64,000 nt of DNA, taken from positions 25,024-89,023 of the forward strand of contig NZ_JBNGOP010000023.1 of the NCBI RefSeq assembly GCF_050589625.1. The letters are read 5' to 3'. This DNA comes from Pelagihabitans sp947500445. GTDB taxonomy: Bacteria > Bacteroidota > Bacteroidia > Flavobacteriales > Flavobacteriaceae. A program made the translations under genes and the position numbers. Below the pieces are notes generated by a model. The model was not told the origin of the DNA, ran no database searches, and saw nothing but the letters and a program-made list of their open reading frames with translations. Shown piece by piece: positions 17,922-25,991 of the stretch (the stretch's first letter is position 1; every line of letters begins with the position of its first letter).

Positions 17922-18218
17922 ATGATGATTTTTGACGAAAAAGACTTCGGAAAACCACTAGACGAAAGGCTATCCATTACCCTTAGGCGAAACACCAGCA
18001 AAGACGATTACGCCAACGTAGCGGGCCGTACCAGCATCAGTTTTTCCACCATTCGCGACGTGATCTACCGCACAAATAGTTTGACCAAAGCCAACTCTAA
18101 GGCCATACGTGCACTGGTCCGCATCGCTTTTGACAATTCCCTTGCCAAACAGTTGCAGGCAGAGGGCGATAAAAAGTACTTGGATCGCCTGTTAGAGCCA
18201 TATTCCAGACAGCTATAG
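17922..18218 (+). CDS. Small putative HTH protein divergent from the repressor
   Basis: Protein of 98 residues with no family I recognise. It is basic, helical and without a signal peptide. The stretch YANVAGRTSISFSTIRDVIY followed by RTNSLTKANSKAIRALVRIA has the spacing of a helix-turn-helix with a recognition helix. It is divergent from the XRE/S24 repressor, and the palindromes lie between them, which is the layout of a CI/Cro pair. The name is inferred from layout and this motif only; a non-DNA-binding role cannot be excluded. Confidence 0.62.
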   Translation: MMIFDEKDFGKPLDERLSITLRRNTSKDDYANVAGRTSISFSTIRDVIYRTNSLTKANSKAIRALVRIAFDNSLAKQLQAEGDKKYLDRLLEPYSRQL

Positions 18219-18266
18219 CACGTTTTCTTTTTCATTATCGCTATTTTTGGGTATTACGGAATACGT

Positions 18267-19424
18267 ATGGAAACCTCAAAACACGAATTGCGTTCCAAAC
18301 TCCCCAATGTCGCCACAACCATATTTACACGAATAGGTAACTTGGCCCGTGAACACAATGCATTGGACCTCTCGCAAGGGTTTCCAAATTTTGAAATGGA
18401 TCCGGAACTGATTGCCCTGACCACGGAAGCGATGAAAAAGGGATTCAACCAATATGCCCCGATGCAGGGTTATTTTGGCCTAAGAACCGCCATCGCCGAT
18501 AAAATACAACGGTTACATGGGCGCACCTATGACCCCGACACCGAAATAACGGTTACCGTAGGGGCCACCCAGGCTATTTTCACCGCGATTACGGCCTTTG
18601 TACACCCTGGAGACGAAGTAATCGTATTAAAGCCGGCATACGACTGCTATGAACCGGCTATTGTCCTTAACGGTGGCATACCCATACCGGTGCAGCTGAA
18701 CAATACCGACTTTAAGGTGGACTGGGCGCTCTTAAAAAGCAAGATTACCGCGAAGACCAGAATGCTGATCATCAACACCCCGCACAATCCTAGCGGTCGG
18801 GTTTTCTCGGAGAACGATATGCTCCAGCTTCAGGAGATACTGAAACCCACCAACATTATTTTGATTAGTGACGAAGCCTACGAACACCTCGTCTTCGATG
18901 AAAGGGTTCATTGGAGTGCCGCTCGTTTTACCGATTTGGCATCGCGGACCTTTGTGTGCGCTTCATTTGGAAAAACGTTTTATATCACCGGTTGGAAAAT
19001 GGGATATTGTGCCGCCCCAAAAGCGTTGATGACGGCCTTTTTAAAAATTCACCAATTTGCGGTGTTTTCGATACACCACCCCGTACAACGGGCAATGGCC
19101 GTATACTTGCAGAACGCCGACCGTTATTTGGGTCTTCCTGCATTTTATCAGCAAAAAAGAGATTTTTTTCTTGGGCAGCTGGACCGTTCCAAGTTTACGT
19201 TTACCCCTACCGAAGGCACCTACTTTCAGCTACTGGATTTTTCCGAATGGAGTAACGACAGCGACGAGGCCATTGCGGAACGGCTCATAGTAGCGCACAA
19301 ACTGGCCTGTATTCCCATATCCTCCTTTAATGAAGGGCGGCTAGACCATAGATTGCTTCGTTTTTGCTTTGCAAAAACCGAGGAAACACTTGAACAGGCA
19401 GCTGCCATTTTAAACCGCCTTTGA
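18267..19424 (+). CDS. Class I/II aminotransferase, methionine aminotransferase type
   Basis: PLP-dependent aminotransferase of 385 residues, a normal full length. It shows the fold type I landmarks: substrate-side LSQGFPNF near the N-terminus, VGATQAIFTAI in the cofactor region, NTPHNPSGRVF with the PLP-binding Asn, SDEAYEHLVFD with the Asp and Tyr, the Schiff-base lysine in SFGKTFYITGWKMGY, and the carboxylate-binding arginine in LLRFCFAK. The sequence style matches the YbdL-like group that acts on methionine and aromatic amino acids, but specificity cannot be read directly. It ends 8 bases from the convergent thioredoxin-like gene. Confidence 0.9.
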   Translation: METSKHELRSKLPNVATTIFTRIGNLAREHNALDLSQGFPNFEMDPELIALTTEAMKKGFNQYAPMQGYFGLRTAIADKIQRLHGRTYDPDTEITVTVGATQAIFTAITAFVHPGDEVIVLKPAYDCYEPAIVLNGGIPIPVQLNNTDFKVDWALLKSKITAKTRMLIINTPHNPSGRVFSENDMLQLQEILKPTNIILISDEAYEHLVFDERVHWSAARFTDLASRTFVCASFGKTFYITGWKMGYCAAPKALMTAFLKIHQFAVFSIHHPVQRAMAVYLQNADRYLGLPAFYQQKRDFFLGQLDRSKFTFTPTEGTYFQLLDFSEWSNDSDEAIAERLIVAHKLACIPISSFNEGRLDHRLLRFCFAKTEETLEQAAAILNRL

Positions 19425-19432
19425 AAATGGTA

Positions 19433-20005
19433 TTAATCTATGGGTACTACCCGAACTACCTTATAGTTCGGTACGTAATGCGCTCCCTTCACTATTTTCT
19501 CCATATCGGCTTCCAAAGAACCCAACGGGGACTCCACAATGCGATTTACCTCTTTACCGTCCTTTAAAAAGATGAAAGTCGGTACTTTCCGGATATCCAT
19601 TCCCTTTTCCTCGCCGCCGGGGCTCTTTTTGTACATCGGTTTTTCATAATCGACCGCAACGGCCGTCAATTGCTCTTTAGGAAACTCGAGCACATCCAAA
19701 ATTTTATAGAATCGGGGTACCTCTCTTCTACTATCGCCACACCAGGTACCCATGAACAAGAGGATCTCAAAATCCGGTAAGTGCCGTTTTAAAACCGTTG
19801 TTCGCGTACTATCAACAGTGTAGTTGTCGTACTCCGGTACAAACCATTCCCCATATGATTTTGACCGTAGCCCTTCCCCATCGATTTTTCCCAGCAGTTT
19901 TGCAGTGCCATCTTTCCCGATATTCTCACGGTTCAAGTTCGGAGATTGCGCCCATGATTGTATTGCGAAACAAAAAAATAGGATACCTAACGTTGTACTT
20001 CTCAT
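19433..20005 (-). CDS. Exported thioredoxin-fold protein
   Basis: Protein of 190 residues with a signal peptide (ending QSWAQS) and a thioredoxin fold. The active-site motif is FMGTWCGDSRREVPRF, a CxxS form with only one cysteine, and the cis-proline region is RKVPTFIFLKDGKEV. A single-cysteine site does not work as a classical disulfide oxidase; such proteins may act as reductants of mixed disulfides or as chaperones in the periplasm. It is monocistronic, divergent from the LytS-like kinase. Confidence 0.82.
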   Translation of the reverse strand: MRSTTLGILFFCFAIQSWAQSPNLNRENIGKDGTAKLLGKIDGEGLRSKSYGEWFVPEYDNYTVDSTRTTVLKRHLPDFEILLFMGTWCGDSRREVPRFYKILDVLEFPKEQLTAVAVDYEKPMYKKSPGGEEKGMDIRKVPTFIFLKDGKEVNRIVESPLGSLEADMEKIVKGAHYVPNYKVVRVVPID

Positions 20006-20210
20006 CTTAGATTGGATTTTTAAGTTTCGTACAAGCTAATGACCGCTACTCCTTAAACCCAACCACATTGCCCTAAGACAACAATAACGGTCCCAACGGT
20101 CGTGATACCGGTTTCACCGACGTACAAATCGTAATTGGTCGTTGGTATCGACAAAAGTGCGGTACGCATATCAACTTTTACCGGTCGCTACTTTTTATGT
20201 ATTTTACCGT

Positions 20211-21197
20211 ATGGGTCTGTTCAATTATCGTATTTATGAAGTATTGGTGCACCTGTTGTTTTGGTCGCTATTCATTTTTGTATCGCTGTTCCTGTTTTCG
20301 AACTACTATTGGAGCGAAAATCCGTTTTTGCAGTATTTTTTCATCCTTTTCGGTATTGTTTATGTAAACAATGGGCTATTACTGCCGTATTTTATTCGAA
20401 AACACTATTACTTTGCCTATGCCTTGATTATTGGTGCCATTGCTTTTTTAGGCACACAGCTCTATTGCAACTACTTTGCGGAATGCGGTTGTAGCTTTAT
20501 GAAATGCCTCTCCGATTACTTGTGGCAAACCTTGGTCCCCATCATCTTTTTTTCCTTTCTATGGATGCTGTACGACCATCATAAAAATCAGGAAAACCTC
20601 AAAATCATACAAAAGGAGCATACCGAAATGGAACTCCGTTATTTAAAGTCGCAGATCAATCCCCACGTACTCTTGAACAACCTCAATACTATTTATTCCT
20701 ATGCCTTGGAGCAACCCCGGGAAGTGCCCGAGATGATCCTGATGTTATCGGACAATCTTAAGCATGTATTGTACGACAGTAATGCCCATAAAATTGCGCT
20801 TGAGAAAGAGCTCGACTATATCGCCAATTATATCGCCTTTCAAAAAATACGGACCGAAAACCTAAAGCACATCGATTATAAGCTGACGGTAGACGACACA
20901 AAACATACCATCGCCCCTTTATTATTGATCACATTGATCGAAAACGCCTTTAAACACAGTGCCGCGAAAAGCACTGTTCACATCCATATTTCCGTAGCGA
21001 ATGGAATCTTGAGCTGCAAATGCATCAATAAGATAGGTCTTGTACAAGAGGAGCGGACGGGGGACAAAATCGGCCTAAAAAACCTTAAGAAAAGGCTACA
21101 ACTCCTATACCGGGACAGCCATTCGCTCCACATTTCGGAAAACGATCGGTATACGGTACGGCTGCAACTACAACTTAACGAAGGCCAAACATTATGA
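20211..21197 (+). CDS. LytS-family membrane sensor histidine kinase
   Basis: Sensor kinase of 328 residues. The N-terminus has four hydrophobic segments (about 10-150). The kinase domain follows, with the phospho-acceptor His152 in LKSQINPHVLLNNLNTIYSY, and an ATPase block with LLLITLIENAFKHS and GLKNLKKRLQLLY. The frame is open to a TTG at 20142, but the ATG at 20211 begins directly before the first membrane segment. Its stop overlaps the start of the response regulator (ATGA), so they form a two-component pair. The signal is unknown. Confidence 0.88.
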   Translation: MGLFNYRIYEVLVHLLFWSLFIFVSLFLFSNYYWSENPFLQYFFILFGIVYVNNGLLLPYFIRKHYYFAYALIIGAIAFLGTQLYCNYFAECGCSFMKCLSDYLWQTLVPIIFFSFLWMLYDHHKNQENLKIIQKEHTEMELRYLKSQINPHVLLNNLNTIYSYALEQPREVPEMILMLSDNLKHVLYDSNAHKIALEKELDYIANYIAFQKIRTENLKHIDYKLTVDDTKHTIAPLLLITLIENAFKHSAAKSTVHIHISVANGILSCKCINKIGLVQEERTGDKIGLKNLKKRLQLLYRDSHSLHISENDRYTVRLQLQLNEGQTL

Positions 21198-21922
21198 ATA
21201 CACCCTTACAGTGCATCATCATCGAGGACGAGCTGCCCGCCCAGCGCATTTTAAAAAATTACTTGGGCAAACTGCCCGACATGGAGCTAAAGGGCAGTTT
21301 TCAATCGGCCTTGGAAGCGAACGAAATGCTACGGAACAACAGCATCGATGCGGTATTTTTAGACATCAACCTACCGGACATTTCCGGTCTGCATTATATA
21401 AAAACCTTAAGTCGCGCACCCGCCATTGTTATGACGACCGCCTACCCGGAACATGCCGTAGAAAGTTTTGAACTGGATACGATCTGTGATTATCTGGTAA
21501 AACCTTTTTCGTTTGAACGCTTCTTAAAGGCCGTTCACAAAATTCGCAATAGAACGCCCATCGTCGTAGAGGCATCTCGACCAAAAGCCTTGGGCCATGT
21601 TTTTATCAATGTGGACAAGACGCTACATAAAGTCGCTTTAGGGTCTATTTTATACATCGAATCGGACAGAAACTATGTAACGGTAGTTACCGAGAGCGGA
21701 AAACTCAGTTACTTGGAATCCTTGAAAAATTGGCTAAAACGCGTTCCCAAAACCCAGTTCCTTCAAGTGCACAAGTCCTATATCGTCAATTGTGCGCACA
21801 TCGATAAAATAACCGGCAATACCCTTTACATCAACGGAAATAAAATACCAATTGGTAGAATGTTCAAAAGCAACCTGAGAACAACGCTTTCGACTATGGA
21901 AAGGGAACACCGCCACCCTTGA
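21194..21922 (+). CDS. LytTR-type response regulator
   Basis: Response regulator of 242 residues. The receiver domain (1-120) has the acidic pair IIEDE, the phospho-acceptor Asp in AVFLDINLPDISG, and the conserved Lys in CDYLVKPFSFERF. The C-terminal LytTR DNA-binding domain shows LYIESDRNYVTVV and FLQVHKSYIVN. It is translationally coupled to the LytS-like kinase by a 4-base overlap. The targets are unknown; the gene for a secreted protein begins 167 bases downstream with its own -7 element. Confidence 0.93.
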   Translation: MNTPLQCIIIEDELPAQRILKNYLGKLPDMELKGSFQSALEANEMLRNNSIDAVFLDINLPDISGLHYIKTLSRAPAIVMTTAYPEHAVESFELDTICDYLVKPFSFERFLKAVHKIRNRTPIVVEASRPKALGHVFINVDKTLHKVALGSILYIESDRNYVTVVTESGKLSYLESLKNWLKRVPKTQFLQVHKSYIVNCAHIDKITGNTLYINGNKIPIGRMFKSNLRTTLSTMEREHRHP

Positions 21923-21946
21923 CCAAGGTACGCCGAGGAACTTATG

Positions 21947-21970
21947 CCCTTTTAACTTTGAAATGGTATT
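21947..21970 (+). promoter_or_regulatory. Copy of a recurring motif containing TAACTTTG
   Basis: CCCTTTTAACTTTGAAATGGTATT. It contains TAACTTTG, which fits the -7 consensus TAnnTTTG. Related copies occur at 23843-23868 (minus) and 37383-37400 (plus). It could be a promoter for the next gene or a dispersed element. Confidence 0.45.
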
Positions 21971-22044
21971 ATACTCGGCAATTTGACCCCGTTTTGTTCC
22001 TTTAAAGGACCAACATGGCGGAAAACACTAAAAAGATGGTACTT

Positions 22045-22052
22045 TAGATTTG
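22045..22052 (+). promoter_or_regulatory. -7 element before the secreted protein gene
   Basis: TAGATTTG fits TAnnTTTG and lies 38 bases before the GTG at 22090. I find no matching TTTG at the -33 position. Confidence 0.42.
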
Positions 22053-22089
22053 GGCATCGTATTTGCAACTACAAGATAAAGCTACCCCT

Positions 22090-23268
22090 GTGATTAAAAA
22101 ATATTCATTTTTGGTACTCTTTTTACTCCTGGCCCTGTTTCAGGCCATGGCGCAAAAATCCGTGGCCGCATTGGAAATGGATTTTAACCGGGTGTATACT
22201 GCCAAAGAACGTTTACAAATGCTGAACCGCTCCCTGAACAACCAATCGGAGGATCGCAATGGGGCCGGGCACTACTATATGGCCTATACCTTAGAAGGCG
22301 TAATACAGGCGTGGCAGGCTACCGGGAGGGAGGATTTTTTAAAGGACGTTCAATTGGTCTTCGATAACCTTATCGCCTCGGCCAAGGAGCTCCCGGCGCC
22401 GGCAAAGGGGTTTCAAGGATGGGCGGTTACCGCCCAGGACGCCCCCATCGGGCAACCCCTTTATGAATCCTATACCTGGCGGCACCTCTGTAGTTTTCTA
22501 CGTATTATGCACCAAAGCCCCCGTCTTAAAAAACAACATGAAGCGTGGTTTCAAAAACGGTTGGCATGGACCGAAAAAAATATTTGGGACAAATGGGCCT
22601 CCCTGGGACAGGACCGTTACCAATATCGTGTAAACACTTATATGACCTCCCACTGGGCCCGTATCGCCATGGAACTGTATTTGATCACTGAAAAAGACGC
22701 CTATTTACAATTCTTCGAAAATGTTTCTTTTAAAGGGCATCCCGCTATAAAAAACAACCACCTCCGAAATCGACTGTATGACAATGTTACCGTGAACCCT
22801 CCTGCATTTAACATGTATTCGAATTGGGAAACCCCAAGTTCACCACCCGATGCCTCCCATTTTGCCGATTTGGTGTCGTTTTGGACCACTGCCGCGGAAA
22901 ACAATATGTATTGGAACCAACCTCCCTTTGATGATGATATGCAGAAACTGATCAGCACTTATTTTAAGGTGGTACATCTCCCTGAAAAAGATCTGACCCA
23001 AAAAAGCATGATGGGCGCAGGCTTTATCGATGGCACCAGCGATCAGAACGGCATCGGCCCTTACGATAAGGCTTCGGTAAGCTTGGGAACGCATATTAAT
23101 CTTGGCCGTTTTGATGAAGCCGCCCAAACGATCATAGAGACCTATTTTACACCGACCGCCAACATTTTTAACAAGCCCATGTTGATGGGAATTTCACTCA
23201 ATAACAGAAAAATTTTAACTGACGGGAAACCCGTATATCCAGAAAACTACTCAGGTACAGGGAAATAA
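22090..23268 (+). CDS. Secreted protein of unknown function, possibly an alpha/alpha-toroid enzyme
   Basis: Protein of 392 residues from a GTG start, with a signal peptide (KKYSFLVLFLLLALFQAMAQ). The mature part is rich in paired amphipathic helices and aromatic residues (HYYMAYTLEGVIQAWQATG, YESYTWRHLCSFLRIMHQ, MTSHWARIAMELYLI), a style seen in alpha/alpha-barrel carbohydrate-active enzymes. I cannot place it in a family and see no catalytic signature I would defend. A TTG at 22063 would lengthen it upstream; the -7 element at 22045 and the signal peptide favour 22090. It follows the LytS/LytTR pair, which may control it. Confidence 0.7.
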   Translation: MIKKYSFLVLFLLLALFQAMAQKSVAALEMDFNRVYTAKERLQMLNRSLNNQSEDRNGAGHYYMAYTLEGVIQAWQATGREDFLKDVQLVFDNLIASAKELPAPAKGFQGWAVTAQDAPIGQPLYESYTWRHLCSFLRIMHQSPRLKKQHEAWFQKRLAWTEKNIWDKWASLGQDRYQYRVNTYMTSHWARIAMELYLITEKDAYLQFFENVSFKGHPAIKNNHLRNRLYDNVTVNPPAFNMYSNWETPSSPPDASHFADLVSFWTTAAENNMYWNQPPFDDDMQKLISTYFKVVHLPEKDLTQKSMMGAGFIDGTSDQNGIGPYDKASVSLGTHINLGRFDEAAQTIIETYFTPTANIFNKPMLMGISLNNRKILTDGKPVYPENYSGTGK

Positions 23269-23295
23269 CGCTATCGAAGTAGGTGCATAAACCCG

Positions 23296-23823
23296 CTAGT
23301 CAGGGTCTTTTAGAATACGCCGCATCAGCCAATCGGTCTGTTTATCGTTACCGATGTAATAGGGATGCGTGCCGAATTTGACAAATCCATTTTGCCGATA
23401 AAACCTAATAGCTCCCGGATTCTTTTCCCATACGCCCAACCACAAGAACATTTTGCCATTTGCAAGCGCTTGCGCCGTTACCTGCTCCAAGATCCATTGC
23501 CCCAGCCCTTGCCCTTGATAGGCTTGTAACACATAAATACGTTCCAATTCCATACTATCGGACCGCTTTACGTCGGTTTGTGCCGTTTCCACATTGGTTT
23601 TAAAATACCCTACTACCGTATTTCGTAAATAAACAAGATAAAACGCGGTATAGGGATCGGCAAGTTCTTTTTGCAGCTGTTGCGGATCGAAGGCCGTATT
23701 GATATAGGTTTCGAAATCGTGTGGATCGTTGCTATCCTTAAAAGCGTCGACAAAGGTTTTTCGAGAGAGTTCGGCCAACAAGCCCAGCGAAGTTTCAGTA
23801 CATTTTTGGAGCATCGGCTTCAT
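23296..23823 (-). CDS. GNAT-family N-acetyltransferase
   Basis: Protein of 175 residues with a GNAT fold. The acetyl-CoA-binding motif A is ELERIYVLQAYQGQGLGQWI, with the Q/R-x-x-G-x-G/A pattern in QGQGLG. The C-terminal strand region WEKNPGAIRFYRQNGFVKFG is typical of the family. The frame is open to a TTG at 23832, but the ATG at 23823 is the likelier start. Substrate (small amine, amino acid or protein) unknown. Convergent with the secreted protein gene; the likely promoter is at 23843-23868. Confidence 0.85.
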   Translation of the reverse strand: MKPMLQKCTETSLGLLAELSRKTFVDAFKDSNDPHDFETYINTAFDPQQLQKELADPYTAFYLVYLRNTVVGYFKTNVETAQTDVKRSDSMELERIYVLQAYQGQGLGQWILEQVTAQALANGKMFLWLGVWEKNPGAIRFYRQNGFVKFGTHPYYIGNDKQTDWLMRRILKDPD

Positions 23824-23842
23824 GGTGTACAAAAATAATGAA

Positions 23843-23868
23843 ATACCATTTCAAAGTTAAAATGGTAT
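23843..23868 (-). promoter_or_regulatory. Inverted repeat with TAACTTTG, probable promoter of the acetyltransferase
   Basis: ATACCATTT-N8-AAATGGTAT, perfect 9-base arms. The spacer read on the minus strand contains TAACTTTG (-7 type), 29 bases before the ATG at 23823. This is a copy of the motif also found at 21947 and 37383. Confidence 0.5.
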
Positions 23869-23881
23869 AACGCATAAAAAA

Positions 23882-23909
23882 AGGAGCGTCCTTTGGGGAT
23901 GGCGCTCCT
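23882..23909 (-). terminator. Strong intrinsic terminator
   Basis: On the minus strand AGGAGCG pairs with CGCTCCT over a 14-base loop, followed by seven T. It ends the minus-strand unit containing the small frame at 23936-24043, and perhaps the CoA-transferase operon. Confidence 0.82.
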
Positions 23910-23935
23910 AAATTTTATAACCGTTGTTGTCAGTT

Positions 23936-24043
23936 CTATAGCATAAACAATTTTCGCATCAACATAATAAAACCACTGAAGTAGTCATTTTTGTAAACTT
24001 GAATTTCGTTTTGTGCAGGTGTGTGGTTCATTTGGGCTTCCAT
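23936..24043 (-). CDS. Possible small protein of 35 residues
   Basis: A short frame beginning MEAQMNHTPAQNEI and ending in a hydrophobic, methionine-rich segment (SGFIMLMRKLFML). The stop lies 26 bases before a strong minus-strand terminator. The position suggests it is transcribed, either alone or as the last gene of the scoA-scoB unit (gap 209 bases). There is no family I know. At this length chance frames are common, so the terminator context is the main support. Confidence 0.38.
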   Translation of the reverse strand: MEAQMNHTPAQNEIQVYKNDYFSGFIMLMRKLFML

Positions 24044-24252
24044 AGGATATACGTTCAATATTTACTGTAGGTTTTAAAGGGATTTAAAGATAGCCAAAGA
24101 CTAGTGGTAAAACCTAACTATTGTTGTGAAGTGCGCCCAAAGTGTTGTGAACCGTACGCAAATCGATTTTTGGAAAGAACGACACCCTGATGGCCGCTAC
24201 CGAACGTGGAGCCTACGGCCATGTGGACTGGTACTATTGTGTCCCCTATTCG

Positions 24253-24906
24253 TTACAGTTGCATTTCAGGAACATCTCCTTCAACGATGAGCGTACCCGC
24301 GGTAGCTTCCTTTATTTCCGCTACGCTGATTCCCGTAGCCCTTTCCAAAAGCTTAAAGGCCCCGTTGGAAACTTCCAGTACCGCCAAATTGGTCACGATC
24401 TTGGTTACACAACCGACGCCGGTAAGCGGTAGGGTACATTTCTTTAACAACTTTGAATGCCCAGCGCGATTGGTGTGCATCATGGCCACGATTATGTTCT
24501 CGGCAGAGGCCACCAAATCCATGGCACCGCCCATTCCCTTCACCATTTTTCCTGGAATTTTCCAGTTGGCAATATCCCCATTTTCGGCAACTTCCATTGC
24601 ACCAAGGATGGTAAGATCCACATGTTTGCCGCGGATCATACCAAAACTGGTCGCCGAATCAAAAAAGGAGGCGCCGGGCAGGGTGGTAATCGTTTGCTTT
24701 CCGGCGTTGATAATATCGGCATCTTCTTCACCGGGATATGGAAAAGGGCCCATGCCCAGTACCCCGTTCTCACTTTGGAATTCTACCGCAATATCGTCTT
24801 GCACGAAGTTGGCGACCAAGGTCGGGATACCGATGCCCAAATTCACATAATAACCGTCTTTAACCTCTTTTGCGATACGTTTTGCAATTCCGTTTTTGTC
24901 TAGCAT
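24253..24906 (-). CDS. scoB: 3-oxoacid CoA-transferase, subunit B
   Basis: Beta subunit (217 residues) of a succinyl-CoA:3-oxoacid CoA-transferase, which moves CoA between succinate and acetoacetate-type acids. The catalytic glutamate lies in VEFQSENGVLGMG. Also visible are the N-terminal YYVNLGIGIPTLVANF and the GKQTITTLPGASFFDSATSF block. It should pair with the alpha subunit encoded at 25243, but one gene stands between them, 4 bases from scoB. The operon probably serves ketone-body, branched-chain or aromatic degradation. Confidence 0.95.
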   Translation of the reverse strand: MLDKNGIAKRIAKEVKDGYYVNLGIGIPTLVANFVQDDIAVEFQSENGVLGMGPFPYPGEEDADIINAGKQTITTLPGASFFDSATSFGMIRGKHVDLTILGAMEVAENGDIANWKIPGKMVKGMGGAMDLVASAENIIVAMMHTNRAGHSKLLKKCTLPLTGVGCVTKIVTNLAVLEVSNGAFKLLERATGISVAEIKEATAGTLIVEGDVPEMQL

Positions 24907-24910
24907 AATC

Positions 24911-25246
24911 TTATTTTCTTATGGCATAACGATTAAAATGGCCTACTTTACCATTCTCATGGTTCCAAACGAGCATCGGTAATGAAAGTGTAACACTTGC
25001 AACAACACCGACATAATTCCACAACAAAACCGTGGCAATTAATCCGAGAACAAACCCCACCGCAATAATTCTTGCGTCTACTACCGCACTAATCTTATTG
25101 AGGTGCTTTTTTTCGGTCTTTCCGCACTTTTGACAGTTTACCTTGACCATATCCCCATATTGCATCTGCAATGCTGCTCGAGACGGATGTTTGGGAAGAA
25201 AGTACTGTTGTGCCTTACATGCGGTACAAGAGTAGGTCAATCTCAT
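24911..25246 (-). CDS. Zinc-ribbon membrane protein between scoA and scoB
   Basis: Protein of 111 residues. An N-terminal zinc ribbon is formed by CTAC and CQKC about 33 residues apart, followed by two hydrophobic segments (residues 58-96: ARIIAVGFVLGLIATVLLWN, then VASVTLSLPMLVWN) and a short basic tail. It overlaps scoA by 4 bases (ATGA), so it is translationally coupled, and precedes scoB by 4 bases. The CoA-transferase subunits are normally adjacent, so this is an insertion into the operon. I know no role for it in CoA transfer. Confidence 0.82.
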   Translation of the reverse strand: MRLTYSCTACKAQQYFLPKHPSRAALQMQYGDMVKVNCQKCGKTEKKHLNKISAVVDARIIAVGFVLGLIATVLLWNYVGVVASVTLSLPMLVWNHENGKVGHFNRYAIRK

Positions 25247-25950
25247 GTAGACGACCTTTCCCTTAGCGTCAATTGCTCGATGCGCTTCTCATAATTTTCC
25301 CCCTGAAAAATACGTTGTACAAAAATTCCAGGCACATGGATCGCGTTGGGGTCCAACGTTCCCGCGGGCACCAACTCTTCTACCTCGGCAACGGTAACCG
25401 TTGCGGCACCGCACATACAGGGGTTAAAGTTTCTTGCGGTCCCTTTAAATATCAAGTTTCCCGCAGTATCGCCTTTCCAAGCCTTTACAAAGGAAAAATC
25501 GGCATGGAACGCTTCCTCCAACACATACATTTTACCATTGAATTCCCTTGTTTCCTTTCCTATGGCCACTTCCGTACCAAAACCAGCAGGGGTATAAAAC
25601 GCGGGGAATCCTGACTTTGCCGCTCTGCATTTTTCCGCTAAGGTACCTTGTGGGGTAAGCTCCACTTCCAATTCGCCGCTAAGCATTTGCCGTTCAAATT
25701 CGGCATTCTCCCCAACATAGGAGGATATCATCTTTTTTACTTGGCGTTCTTGTAACAAAAGGCCCAATCCAAAATCATCTACGCCCGCATTATTGGAAAT
25801 ACAACTAAGGTCCTTCACCCCCAAACGCACCAGCTCCGAAATTGCATTCTCCGGTATTCCGCACAACCCAAAACCGCCCAACATTAGGGTCATTCCGTTT
25901 TCCACCCCTTGAAGGGCCTCAGAAGCGTTCGCTACAGTCTTTCGTATCAT
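25243..25950 (-). CDS. scoA: 3-oxoacid CoA-transferase, subunit A
   Basis: Alpha subunit (235 residues) of the CoA-transferase. It carries the CoA-binding glycine stretch MLGGFGLCGIPENAI near residue 22-36, the CISNNAGVDDFGLG block, and the typical KCRAAKSGFPAFYTPAGFGT region. It is the first gene of a three-gene unit with the zinc-ribbon gene and scoB. A 41-base gap separates it from the penicillin-binding protein gene upstream on the same strand. Confidence 0.95.
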   Translation of the reverse strand: MIRKTVANASEALQGVENGMTLMLGGFGLCGIPENAISELVRLGVKDLSCISNNAGVDDFGLGLLLQERQVKKMISSYVGENAEFERQMLSGELEVELTPQGTLAEKCRAAKSGFPAFYTPAGFGTEVAIGKETREFNGKMYVLEEAFHADFSFVKAWKGDTAGNLIFKGTARNFNPCMCGAATVTVAEVEELVPAGTLDPNAIHVPGIFVQRIFQGENYEKRIEQLTLRERSST

Positions 25951-25991
25951 CTTTGGTCGCTTAGTTGCTTAAGTACACGTTTGTTCCGTTT

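Noticed and set aside
24206..24850. Plus-strand frame (214 codons) opposite scoB
   Set aside because: Antisense of a conserved CoA-transferase gene; no domain.
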